A stretch of DNA of 37,670 bases from Ophiothrix spiculata (lineage: Eukaryota; Echinodermata; Ophiuroidea; Amphilepidida; Ophiotrichidae). The notes beneath the pieces are model-generated. The model saw only the letters and a list, made by a program, of their open reading frames with translations, searched no databases and was not told the DNA's origin. Both the position numbers and the translations under genes were made by a program. Below, piece after piece: positions 23,116 through 33,480 of this stretch (position 1 is the first letter of the stretch; every line of letters begins with the position of its first letter). Location: NCBI GenBank assembly GCA_000969725.1, contig JXSR01S010149.1. One strand, written 5' to 3'.

Positions 23116-23921
23116 TGTGACCCATCATATCGAAAGGTACCTTAATACTGGCATAGTAAATTACAAGATATGGGCCATTGAAACTGAGCATAGTCAAAAA
23201 TCATGTCCAAGGTCGAATTTCTAATTGCATTAGAAATGTTACCTTTGAAGTGTATTCTATCATATTAATCGGGTTCGAACATCCAAAAACTAAGACAAAT
23301 GTTTTAAAAACCAAGATGAAAATCCTTTCCCCATTCAAGTTTAACCAGTACAAAAACTTTCAAACTCGATTTTCTCAGAACTATAGTTTCTGAATCAGCC
23401 TGATGCCTTTTACCAATTTAGATGTAACTTTGCAATTGAACATCCAATAACCAAAAGCAAGGCGTCATTTTAAAGCTTAAAATATAATCTTTCAGATGAC
23501 ATCAGACGACGATGGCCATGCCTTCTCATAAACAGATATCCCGCCTCAGTATCGGCCGTTTAATTTCAATACATAGAAAAGTAAATCCTCGAATAAACTT
23601 GAATTACTTTGCTATGAATGGGGTTCATCCGTGAACCCCAGCAGATTTAGAATAATATAATAAAGTGTGTCACTATATGAGTACTTTTATTATTATTTGA
23701 ATAAAGGTTAAAATATGAGTTTTGACATTTTTTGAATATCAATGCGCCAATAGAAAGACACGTAAAATGTTCCCCAAATTTGCGTTTTCGAAATCCCTAG
23801 TCAATAAATTTAGTAGCTTCTTCTAAATCGCTAGGATCGCAGCCGCCCTGCCTGAGATGACACCAAAAAATCAATTTTCATTTTGGGACCCTTAAGGTAC
23901 CTTTTGATATGACAGGTCACA
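23116..23921. mobile_element. Inverted-repeat element with 30-bp ends, 53 bp from an ACO2 exon
   Basis: The left arm at 23116-23145 (TGTGACCCATCATATCGAAA, then GGTACCTTAA) is mirrored at 23892-23921 with 27 of 30 bases matching. The interior is non-coding. The right end stops 53 bp short of the ACO2 exon at 23975, i.e. within the first bases of the intron downstream of that exon's splice donor. Confidence 0.6.
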
Positions 23922-23974
23922 AATCGGACCATGTACCTTTAAGCTTAATTTCATGCAACCTTGTATGTACTTAC

Positions 23975-24107
23975 CATGGATACGTGCAAAACTCTTGACA
24001 ATAATAGCTCTTCCACCAAGATGCCTTGGTTCCAATGCAGCATGCTCCCTACTGCTGCCCTCGCCGTAGTTTTCATCTCCTACAACCACCCACGGAAGAT
24101 CATTTGC
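23975..24107 (-). CDS. ACO2: Mitochondrial aconitase, active-site loop exon
   Basis: This internal exon of 133 bp lies between a TTTTTGATAG acceptor and a GTAAGTAC donor, starting in phase 0 and ending after one base of a Glu codon. The peptide reads [20 protein letters not shown], then [20 protein letters not shown], then ARIH. The [20 protein letters not shown] block is the signature of aconitase domain 4. Its Ser-Ser-Arg corresponds to Ser642/Ser643/Arg644 of pig heart aconitase, where Ser642 is the catalytic base and Arg644 binds substrate. All of these residues are present, so the gene appears functional here. The Val in IIVKSF and the match to ACO2 over the cytosolic IRP1 form support the mitochondrial paralogue. 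Confidence 0.98.
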
Positions 24108-24540
24108 CTATCAAAAAGAAAATGTACCAAGTTATTTCAATATTTTTTTGCTAACTCTTATACATTCACTAATTCGTCCAGTTAGCTGCACTCTGTGCAT
24201 CTCACAGAACATTAGCATAATTCCAACAAGCAAAATAATGTTATCTATTTTTAATAAACTTGTATATGATTAAGAATTAACACCAAGACATTTCTTGAAT
24301 AAGTACATCATGGCGTTAAGGAGGCATTGGACACAATTCCCAAAGTTTAATCTGCAGATGATTTAAGTTTTTAAACATTGGTAGATTAGATAAGAACAGT
24401 CAACTGTCCAATATTGTGAAAATTGTGAAGCTTTAGAAAATAATCAAAGTAGAATTTTGTATTGTTGATCTTGGCTGTTTGGGATAGAAGGCTATTCTTT
24501 AATGCCGTATGTCCAGAAATAGTGAAGTTGAAGCTAAAGC

Positions 24541-24630
24541 CACCCTCACGCGGCGAAAATATGCCGACAAGTATGCGGACGCATCGAAACTGATTTGTGA
24601 TGAACAATTCTGTAGCATGTTTGAATACCT
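24541..24630 (+). repeat. Dispersed CpG-containing repeat, copy B
   Basis: CCACCCTCACGCGGCGAAAA, ATGCGGACGCATCG, GTGATGAACAATTC and ATGTTTGAATACC follow in the order seen in the reverse complement of 10589-10677. The two copies sit in different introns in opposite orientation, which favours a transposed element over tandem duplication. Confidence 0.75.
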
Positions 24631-24669
24631 GATTCATATAAGAAGATTTTTAAAAAGCCAAGTCTTTGA

Positions 24670-24845
24670 AACTTAATTTCTTAATGTTTCCTAATTTTAC
24701 AACAATCATTTTTGAAAATTGAATTCTAAAATCATTTGGTTTTTCCTTTAATTTGTTAAAAACTTACGGTTCACAAATACCCCAATTAACCAGGGTAAGG
24801 ACCAACTTGCCTATGTGCATCATATAGGGTCTACACACAAAGTAT
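24670..24845. repeat. Second copy of the 16738-16916 segment
   Basis: Direct-orientation similarity over about 175 bp, strongest at TTTCTTAATGTTTCC, TACCCCAAT-AACCAGGGT and ATAGGGTCTACA. Insertions in this copy include TTTGTTAAAAACTTACGG around 24755. Confidence 0.7.
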
Positions 24846-25820
24846 GAGACAAATAATCATCTAATATAGCTCATAGGGTATATCTCCTCATGATTTATTT
24901 TCAAGAGCACTATCAACAGACTGAGTAAATCATGGCATTTTAAACATAAAAGTCAAATTGCTATGTGACAAGAACCCAAAGTTTCTTCCAAAAATGCCAA
25001 ACAGTTTGAAAACATAAATCCAATTACAAATGAAACTGTGCTTGTTAAATGTCACAATTACCATAGAGTGAAATGCCAACAGGTGGCTTAAATGAAGATC
25101 CACTCCTGAAGGCAGCCCAGAAATAGAATCAATTCTAGACGGACTAGCAATATGCAGAGGAAGTTGTAAAGAGGTTATATCAACAGCAGAGCAAATGTAT
25201 AGAGGGAAAAAGTTGAATATCTTACAAAAAGAAATGTGGATCTCGTGATTACACCAGAATCCGACAAAGTAATCGAAAAAGGAGAAACAAATCTGAAACT
25301 TTTTTGTGGAGGGTAGCAAGCACAAACCTTGCATCTGGGTATGATGTCTTTGGATGCAGTTGAAGGACCTTTACATTAAAAAAAAAAAAACAAATAAAAC
25401 ATTAAAGATGCCTGCTACATATTTCACAGGAAAAGAAAAGACAAACAAACAAACCATTAACAACAATTAGGCAGAAACTGCATTAAGCCAAACATCCCAG
25501 GTAAAATATTAGAATTACATGTATTTCTTTACAACTCAAATTTTACCTATACCCGGCCCGTTATGTATTGATCAAGAAATTTTAGAAATTAAAACACACA
25601 ACCATTTTGTCATGCCATAAGTTACAGAAAAGGGGAAAAAAAAGGCTGATATGTTTTTGAGATTAAAAAATTCATCAAGATATATATTCTTGAAATATAC
25701 GTAAAAATTTGCTTATGCTACAACCCACAATTTAGAAGTGTGTCTTAAAAACTAAAAAAAACCCAACAACACCTAATTTGGTAATAAACAGATCCATGCA
25801 AGAGGCTTACATTAGTGCAA

Positions 25821-26180
25821 GTCAAGTTAGCTCAAATGGTAATTAAGGTGCTTGATTGCAGTATGGAAGGTCCCGAGTTCGAACCCCAGTAGTGGTGCCC
25901 AGTAGTTTACTATGCTTGAAATTCTCTTGGACAAGGAACTAATTGCTAATTGTATTGTGGACCCTGTACGAAATTCGGGGAGCTGATCCAGGTAACGATG
26001 GTGTCAAGGTTCAGCGCTCCTAGAGGTTGCCGCAGAACCTGAGTTTGTTTGGAATGAAGCTTAATTGCACCATAGTGATCAGCAAACACATCTAAAGTGT
26101 GTGGAGGCTGTGTGTAATTACAAATCAGGGAGGCAAAGCGCATTATAAATCCCCAGTATTTATTCCTGTATTTATTCAAT
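25821..26180 (+). mobile_element. tRNA-derived SINE, nearly complete
   Basis: An A-box (TAGCTCAAATGG, 25828-25839) and a B-box (GAGTTCGAACCCC, 25875-25887) lie 47 bp apart, a tRNA-like spacing. They are followed by a body with CTTGGACAAGGAACTAATTG and a 3' part AAAGCGCATTATAAAT leading into a TATTTATT-rich tail. Both promoter boxes match consensus, so the head is well preserved. It lies in the plus orientation, antisense to ACO2. No flanking target duplication was resolved. Confidence 0.8.
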
Positions 26181-26475
26181 TTCAATTACATCAAAACAAT
26201 ACAACTGAGAGCACATATGCTTTTCAAATTTCCTTTTGTTGATTTTTATCTTCCTTTGACATCTAGCTTAATAAAAATGGTGTTTCTAGGAAAAATTTAA
26301 ATATGATTGAAACAAACAATGAATTCAATAAACTGTTAAAAAACGGTACATATTTTCAGAGATGCAAATCAAATCTCCTTTTTGGCATTCCTGAAGGTTT
26401 TAAACTTTCTTCCATGTAATAATTCTTTGATCTTCTACATCATTTTAAAACATGGTGTTGGAAATCTTAAATCAT

Positions 26476-27368
26476 AAAACACAACACCAAAAGTAAGTCC
26501 CCCTCTCAACATGATGTAAGGTAGAACATTTTACCAATAAATTATACCTATAAAAAGAATACTTCTATGTCAGTTAAGTGCTGTGTGAAAATGAAAGATA
26601 TTCATGACTTCATGGCTGAATAAGCTCAAATGGAAGACAAAAACTGCTCTATTAAAAATTCACATTGAGTCTGCCGTTCAGTAACATGTTAAGGTCCTCA
26701 TCCTGGCACCGTCTTCTCATGGTGTTGATCAGCCTTGAGATACACTGCTGTAGGATGGCAGATAATCTGCAGATGATGTGGGGATACACAGATCTTTTAA
26801 TCTGATCCCACAAGTGCTCTATGAGATCAAGATCAGACAAATTTTCCTGCCACACCATCCGCTCGATCCCTTCCCTAGCAATAAATGCATTAGCTTGTCT
26901 CCATCTGTGTGGTCGAGTGTTGTCACCCATCAAGACAATGCTGCACCATAGGCTGTAGCAAGTAGTGCAACATGTGAACGCACCGCTTGGTCAACATATC
27001 GTTGTGATATGAGGTTGCCATTAATTTGTGCAAGGAATGGAACTGACAACCCCAACCTAGCTCTGCCAAGAAGGGATATGCATGGCTGAGTGACAATAAA
27101 TTGATTACACATCAGAATAAATAATGTTCACTTTTTAAACTGCACTCAGTCACAAGGTGCTTTCTCATTACAAGCCATGAATAATCTTTTGTGACTTTTG
27201 AATAGGGCTGCCATAAAGTCATGAATATCTTTCACTTTCGAACACCACTTTGGTAACAGCCATAAAAGTATTCCTAGGTATAATTTATTGGTAAAATGTG
27301 GTAAAATGTTCTAACTTACGATGTTAGTACATCATGTTGAGAGGGGGACCTACTTTTGTTGTTGTGTT
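26476..27368 (-). mobile_element. Degenerate Tc1-like transposon with long TIRs
   Basis: The left end, AACACAACACCAAAAGTAAG followed by TCCCCCTCTCAACATGATGT, is mirrored at the right end (ACATCATGTTGAGAGGGGGA...). Inverted similarity continues inward for about 130 bp through TTTTACCAATAAATTATACC and GAAAGATATTCATGACTT. TA lies near both ends (26474-26475 and 27369-27370). The total is about 0.9 kb, shorter than a full Tc1 element, with a fragmentary transposase on the minus strand inside. Confidence 0.8.
26652..27112 (-). pseudogene. Tc1-like transposase remnant, frameshifted
   Basis: Two minus-strand frames join with a shift at about 26930. The first contains NGNLISQRYVDQAVRSHVAL; the second contains MGDNTRPHR, then EGIERMVWQENLSDLDLIEH and LWDQIKR. 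In Tc1-type DD34E transposases the equivalent blocks carry the second catalytic Asp (in the MQDNARPH-like block) and the final Glu (in SPDLNPIEHLWD). Here the second Asp and the Glu of IEH remain, but the N-terminal DNA-binding region and the first Asp are missing. It cannot encode an active enzyme. Confidence 0.85.
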
Positions 27369-27373
27369 TATAT

Positions 27374-27546
27374 CAGGGGTGTGATTGGCCTTTTGAAAAA
27401 ATCCTGGCTGCTGTGAAAAATCCTGAAAAAACAGCGTAAAATTGGTCTATGATGACCCAAATCGGGCTGAAAACAAATAAAATAGTGGAAATTTTGAACC
27501 AAAAAAATCAGGAAATCTGGAAAAATCCAGAAGAATCACACCCCTG
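27374..27546. mobile_element. hAT-like MITE abutting the Tc1 element
   Basis: CAGGGGTGTGATT at 27374-27386 is mirrored exactly at 27534-27546. TTATAT lies on both sides (27368-27373 and 27547-27552). The CAGGG-type end fits hAT elements, whose target duplication is normally 8 bp; only 6 bp match here. The element starts within a few bases of the Tc1 right end. Confidence 0.65.
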
Positions 27547-27953
27547 TTATATCCAATGTTTTGGCTCTGAATTACACTTGTATCTTTTTGACTGTGAATA
27601 ACAAAAAATTACAAGAAAACAAAAAACAAAAAATCTTTTCCATCTGACCGACCCTTCCTCTGAAAGGGTTGATTGGCCTTTTGAAAAAATCCTGGCTGCT
27701 GTGAAAAATCCTGAAAAAACAGTGTAAAATTGGTCTATGATGACCCAAATCGGGCCGAAAACAAATAAAATAGCGGAAGTTTTGAACCAAAAAAATCCAG
27801 AAATCTGGAAAAATCCAGAAGAATCACACCCCTTTTATATCCAATGTTTTTGCTCTGGATTACACTTGTATCTTTTTGACTGAGAAAAACAAAAAATTAC
27901 AAAAAAAAAAAAAAAAAACTTTTCCATCTGACCGACCCTTCCTCTGAAAGGGT
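27382..27953. repeat. Tandem duplication, 288-bp period, two copies
   Basis: 27382-27669 is repeated as 27670-27953 with only scattered substitutions and a length change in the A-rich run. The duplicated unit includes most of the hAT-like MITE, except its left end, plus about 120 bp of flank ending CCGACCCTTCCTCTGAAAGG. The breakpoint inside the left terminal repeat shows that the duplication came after the MITE insertion. Confidence 0.9.
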
Positions 27954-30109
27954 ATCTGTGGCCAAACAAAATCAATTTTTCAGTTTTGGCTTACTCATAC
28001 AACCGTCGTTTTTCATCTGGCCATATTATATGTGACAGAATTGCTGATTAATGAATTACAATGATGAAAAGGAAGACAACAATGATGATGATAATGAATT
28101 ATGGATGATCCAATCATACAGCGTTAGCACTCATCTAAACCATAGAGACATATCCAATGTTTTTGCAAAACAGTCAATTTACCCCAAAAGCATGATCATT
28201 ATCTATGTATGTTGGTACTTCAGTTACCTTCCACTTTATTGTTTAACTAAAGGAGAACAAAAGCAGGTCACGTCGAAACAGTGTTGGAGTAGTACTTATC
28301 ATCATAGGCAGATGGCGTACATAACAACAAGACTGCACTGTGCAAATGAATTTTCAAATACAGGATCAAACAGATGTCGTGTTAGAATAAATAGAGCGTA
28401 AATTAGGTTCACTGCAATGCTCGGAAGGAAGGATTCAACAAGTTTTTGAGGCTAAATTCAAATCCATGTATTAAAGCAACTGGGGAAAACAACCTCGCAC
28501 AAATCTTTTTACATACTTATGAAAAGATTAGATGTTGCTGACACAAATTTATTGTTTTTCTTCCATTCCCCTCTAGACATTATACTGAGTCCTAATTTTC
28601 CTTATATGTCTCTAAATTTTCTATCAAAAGTAACCTTTATGGATTTGGTTAATGGATTAAAGGCAAATATATTGATACCTGGTCCTAAGACTGAGTGGGC
28701 ATACATAGGAACAGACTGAAAGGGCAAGAAAGAAGTCATGAATATGCACTACAAACATCATCAAGCAACTCTTTGTTTCTCTTGTATTATAAGAGAAATG
28801 GAAGAACATTAGCAGATAACAAGATTTGTCATTAGAATTTGAAGCTATGGTACAATGTATATAGACCTTTTTAAACCGATCTTTTCCGAAGATACCCGAA
28901 AGCTTGAACAAATTCCGATCGTTTCCGGGAAATAAACAGTACCTCAGTGCCTCATCTTTTGACAAAGTTTAACACTTCTACAGTATGTTTCCAACAACGA
29001 CGAACGTTGCCGTTTTTATCATGCACTTTTGCGGTACTATCATTTTTGTTTTCATTGTCGTCTGCCGACTGCAACTGCTGTGGCACGTGACCATGTTTTC
29101 CGATCGCTGTTTGAAAAGGTTTATATGTTCAGCTATTTGAACAGGGAATATGTCTGCAATGTTTACCTTGATAAATTATTAAAGAAAGTACAGGTAGGAA
29201 ACAGGTCTTTTTGCACACTAAAAATTTGGTTAAATGTGGAGATTGTGACACATAGACCGACGCTGCTTGAGTGCCTTATGACCTAATACTGTGTCCTATA
29301 TTGCTTGACTACAATGCAATATGCATTTACATTTTTTCCACCAATTTGTGTGTACGGAAGTGCTCTACTGCTCAATGATGTCAAAGTACGGTACCATTCC
29401 TTTGCTGGAGTTCAGTTAGCCTATTCTATTGATTGTATTTTGCAGGCTTTTGCAATATCCTGATTATTCTATAGAGCAGTCACTGGATTAAAAACACTGA
29501 AGTCTGCAGAAACAGAGGAAATTTGGGCTTAGAAAAACAGATTTCTGTGTCAAAGTAGAAGATTCTCATTTCTTATTCATGTCTGAAATGTTAACTCATT
29601 TCAAATTCAACAAATTTCCCTGACTTTCCAAAGAAGTAAACTCTTTCCTAAAGTAAAGGCCTTAAAGTTAGTCTGACATAATTTGTCTTCTATTTAGGAC
29701 CAACTTTTATTGTGGAAAGGACATATTTTTATATTTTCTCCTTTAAACAATTGTAATCAATTTTAAGTATCTTGGATATTGCATTTGTAAAATTCCGTGC
29801 ACCTGATCAGGACTAGAGTGTAGCATCATGTCAAACACAGTTAAAGGCTGAGACAGACCCAAAATGGTATCAATTGCTTATGTACTTTAGCTCTCAAACT
29901 AATTGTATAAACCACATAAAACTGAACAATTTTAGAAGCAGATATTCTTATGCTCAACAATGCTTTTACAAATGATCACTTTCAAGTCAACATGATGAAA
30001 ATGGCAGTTTTTGACCATAATTTACCCCTCCCAAAAAACATTTGGGGCTTCTGTTTGAGGAGAGTGAGCTCTACTGAGCTCTACTGAGCCACCCTGCTTC
30101 CCTAAAATG

Positions 30110-30160
30110 CTTTATGGGAGCTCAATTAATAGAGCGCCTTGCATGGTGGTATTAACACCT
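30110..30160 (+). repeat. Possible tRNA-derived SINE head fragment
   Basis: GGGAGCTCAATTAATAGAGC followed by GCCTTGCATGG resembles the 5' half of a tRNA, with D-stem GCTC/GAGC. No B-box follows within tRNA distance, so it is at most a fragment. A 10-bp doublet AGCTCTACTG lies just upstream at about 30068-30087. Confidence 0.3.
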
Positions 30161-31690
30161 ACATTTTCAGATAGATCCCCTAATTGCTCCCCTAAAGAAC
30201 TGCGGGGGAGCTTTTAATACTAATATAGCCCCTGGAAATTTCAAATGGAAGTCCCTGAACATTCACTAAAATTTTAATAAATGAAACTTTAGTCTTTTGG
30301 TTTATGGAATCTATATAGAAACATATATCTATAACAATTTGCTTTCAATTTTTTTTAAAGTAAATAGGTCAAATATTGCCATTTTTTTAAAACTTATTTT
30401 TGGCATTAAAAAAATATTATTTTTTAATAAGAAATGATATGAGAAAACCCTTTCCTACAATTTGCTTTTATAATAGTTCATGATCAAAATGCAAAAGTTT
30501 AGTTAGGCTTTTTCTGGGAATTATTGCGTCAAAAATATAGTTTTAAGCATTTTTCCCATAATTGACTATTTTGTTCAAAGACTGACATCAGCATCATGTT
30601 CAGCATCAAATTCTGCTTTTAAAAAACATGTACTTATATATGGTTATACAATCAGTTTGAGCATTAAGACAAGTTCAGGCCAGTGTTGGGTCTACCCCAG
30701 CCAGAAAGAGGTCCAGTCTATTTAGTCATTTTGCGCTGACCAACCTTTAAGTCTAGCCAAATATTTTCATTTCCTGTGAACTAGTTTCGGATTTGATTTA
30801 TACATAATCTGACATATCCGGCAACTTGAGACAACAAATATTTAGACATATTTTGTCATATGAATCTTCGATGAATTCTAGCTGCCGGAGATATGACATG
30901 TAAGAAACATCTGGGAGTCAGGTTATGCTTTTGCTTACATAAAGAGCCTTGTATGGGGATTAAGAAACTATCACATTGCTTAATCCATTCATCTATGCAA
31001 ATATAGTGTCTTGCTTACTCATTTGTCCTTTAATGTAAACTGAGGGAGATAGTCGGGAAAAACTTGGCTGGAGAAAAGTGAAATTGAAACGACACTTTTT
31101 AGACTACTTAGTAAAACATTAATGCAGAATATGGGTCCCTGACCTTTTCCTACAAAACACCATAAGTTTAACACTTTAAAGGCCTCTCTAGAAAAAAGGT
31201 TGTTGAACTGGATTACTCCTGTGCATGCATTGAAACAGAAAAAAAAACCCCATTTGAATTCATTTAACATTATTTGGACAACAAAACTGACAAAAAGTCG
31301 GACAAAAGACTAAAAATATGGACGTTGACTTGACCACCAAAGTGGGGGAACTTAACGACCCAAGTGTTGATTATGGGTATTTCTTCTTTTTTTGTCATTT
31401 CCAATATACTGATCCACATAGGCCCCCGTTGGAAAAAAATCCTAAAAAGTGATTGTTAACTATTTTAGACATTTCTTGGTAGTCTTTATAAAACAGAAAC
31501 TAACTGACAGCCCTTTAATATTTTGTTCTACTCTTTTGCCGATTTGGAGACCCAAATTAAACTAATGATGCAACAGTCAAAAATTCCTCTTTTTTGTACA
31601 TGTGTAATTCCATAACAGACATTAGACAAATGGTAATTTTGAGTGAAATAATAGTTATCGTAGACACAGGCCTGTGCAAATAAAAGAGTT

Positions 31691-31901
31691 CGTCATGTGA
31701 GTGCAGGAAAGTCGTATCTGCAATAGCTGCCATTTGTCATAAATTTGGATTGCACACTGTCTAATCTCCAATCTTGGGTCAGTGGTTCTTGAAATGGTTG
31801 AAGAACCATATCAAGAGCCACTGACATAAGAAATTTTTCACATTCTTGTGACAAAGTATAAAATAAAAATAACTTAGGGCAGCCATTGCACTCACATGAC
31901 G
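31691..31901. mobile_element. Hairpin MITE with nested inner palindrome
   Basis: CGTCATGTGAGTGCA at 31691-31705 is mirrored exactly at 31887-31901. A short GCTGCC pair lies inside the arms. An inner palindrome (CAGTGGTTCTTGAAATGGTT against AACCATATCAAGAGCCACTG) is centred near 31802. The 211-bp unit can fold into a long interrupted hairpin and encodes no protein. Confidence 0.75.
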
Positions 31902-33049
31902 ACTGTTGCTCTTGGCTCGAGTTTTAGAAGATGGATCGATTAAGTACAAACCCCTTTGATGCTATGGACCATAATAGTGTTCCGTCAACATTTACTGTTT
32001 GCTGAGGATGGAGCATATCAGACATGTATGCACAGTGTGCCCGCCACCTGACCTGCATTTAAACTTGAGAAGTCCAAACACTGTATAAGAGGCATTAGTG
32101 AATTCAGATAGGAAAGTGCAGCAATCCATACCACAGACAATCAGGCAAGTTTCATAATTAAGCAGTGTGTCAATTTTTATAGCTAGGGCCATATGCCATA
32201 TTGAAGAATTGTTAAACACTATTGCAAAACTTTTGAGTAATTATCAGATTTTATAAAATCTGAACTTCAACTGATGAGATTTGTGAGATGTTATAAAATT
32301 CATTCGTTTTGCCAGCTATAAGAAACAATCGGGAGCCATCAAGTGGCAAATGTGTAGACTATGTGTTGGATTTGAAATGTTCAAGTGGATACTGAAGATA
32401 TGGGGCACACACAACAATTTGCTCATGTCAAATAAAAAAAATATTATACCTATTGCGTTGTTTCTGAAATGTTTGTGACATTTTGAATATTAGAAGTGAC
32501 ATTTTAGGTATAAATCAAAGCCTTCATTTTTTCAGCTTTACAAAATGAAAATTTTGTTTTTCAATTAATATTCCAGTTTTCATGATTTTCCGTGTTACAC
32601 AAAATCATACTTCCTAGTACTTGCATGATTAAAATCAAATTTAAGGTTTATGACAAACCTTATCTACCTTAAGTAGCCCATGCAGTTGGCCTAAGAGAAA
32701 TGTTGCAGCCGTAGTCAAGAGGGTTGTGAGGAAAGTTTGAGTACGACAATGGGTCGGTTTGCTTTGGCGATAAAACATTACTATTATGCTTAATAATGGT
32801 GACATTTACTTTAACAAAAATGATTTTAAACACTTGAATATTTGTATATTTTCTAAATTACTACTGATCTTAAGGTTTTGCTTAGGCATTACATGATTTT
32901 CCAATTTCTGTAATTTTTGTCCGTTTTCCATATCGTGGAAAAATTAAGGCCTTAGTATAAATCACATTAAAAAATGATATACAGAGTTTTGCTGAAATTC
33001 AACAAAGCCGATTCCATTTGCATCGAACCATTAGAAGCAAATATATTAC

Positions 33050-33143
33050 CTTGTAATGCCGAGCTGTGTCTGGGACAGCTCCAAATTCACCAGTCAGTTG
33101 GTTCTTCACTTTATTCATTTCACCATTCTCACTGTTGGTTGCT
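33050..33143 (-). CDS. ACO2: Mitochondrial aconitase, most upstream exon in the window
   Basis: This internal exon of 94 bp has acceptor TGTCTTTACAG and donor GTAATAT. It contributes one base of a split codon, then 31 codons: [20 protein letters not shown], then [11 protein letters not shown]. The EFG-VPDTAR-YK block is conserved in animal ACO2 directly upstream of the [11 protein letters not shown] active-site loop, and this exon joins the 23975-24107 exon in phase 0. It lies at the start of domain 4. The preceding exons are not found between 33144 and 37670, so the intron upstream exceeds 4.5 kb. Confidence 0.95.
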
Positions 33144-33174
33144 CTGTAAAGACAAAAATACATTGTACCTGTTA

Positions 33175-33480
33175 GGCCTGGGACTTTCCGGGTAATTTGC
33201 TACCCGGGTACCCGACTTATGTTACGGTCAGGTACCTGATCGTATTGATAATTGAGCATTTACAATGTTAGAACTGGAACTTGACAGGTCTACTACGACC
33301 AATGTGGTGGTGATTTATCATGTTTGCTACGATCAGATGATGATTTTATCATTAATGTTTGAACACACATTTTTTGTTCAAAATTCTATGATTTTATTGT
33401 CCAGTTCGTATAATTGGTTGGCAGATTTTGTACCCGGGTAAGCTCATGAAAGGCGAATACCTGGGTTTTAGTTCCAGGCC
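33175..33480. mobile_element. MITE with GGCCTGGGACT ends, 31 bp from an ACO2 splice acceptor
   Basis: GGCCTGGGACT at 33175 is mirrored by AGTTCCAGGCC ending at 33480. TA flanks are at 33173-33174 and 33481-33482. Inner inverted pairs include TACCCGGGTACCC-type palindromes at about 33201-33213 and 33430-33439. The element is 306 bp and non-coding. It lies just upstream of the ACO2 exon ending at 33143, in the region where a branch point would be expected. Confidence 0.75.

Larger units (their letters stand above)
9464..23974 (-). other. ACO2: ACO2 intron of about 14.5 kb, transposon-filled
   Basis: The intron runs from donor GTAAGTAC (after 23975) to acceptor TTATTACAG (before 9463). Besides the elements listed separately, the stretches 11020-13338, 14360-15960, 17400-18300 and 20005-21415 are AT-rich with no gene, splice pair or repeat structure I can defend. 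The block 15775-15850 has several CpGs but no recognisable coding sequence. All long open frames in this interval are either low complexity or lie inside transposons. Confidence 0.85.
24108..33049 (-). other. ACO2: ACO2 intron of about 8.9 kb
   Basis: The donor is GTAATAT after the exon at 33050; the acceptor is TTGATAG before 24107. It contains the repeats at 24541-24630, 24670-24845, 25821-26180, 26476-27368, 27374-27953 and 31691-31901. The stretches 24846-25820, 27954-30100 and 30250-31690 hold no structure I can support beyond A-rich runs (25378-25390, 27901-27918), and 31902-33049 is plain AT-rich DNA. Confidence 0.85.

Noticed and set aside
23961..24185. Plus-strand open frame of 74 codons
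   Set aside because: It is the antisense shadow of the ACO2 active-site exon.
24930..25334. 134-codon minus-strand open frame, the longest in the window
   Set aside because: Hydrophobic, Phe/Ile/Ser-biased product with no motif I recognise; it lies inside an ACO2 intron without splice or poly(A) signals, and chance frames of this length are expected in 37 kb.
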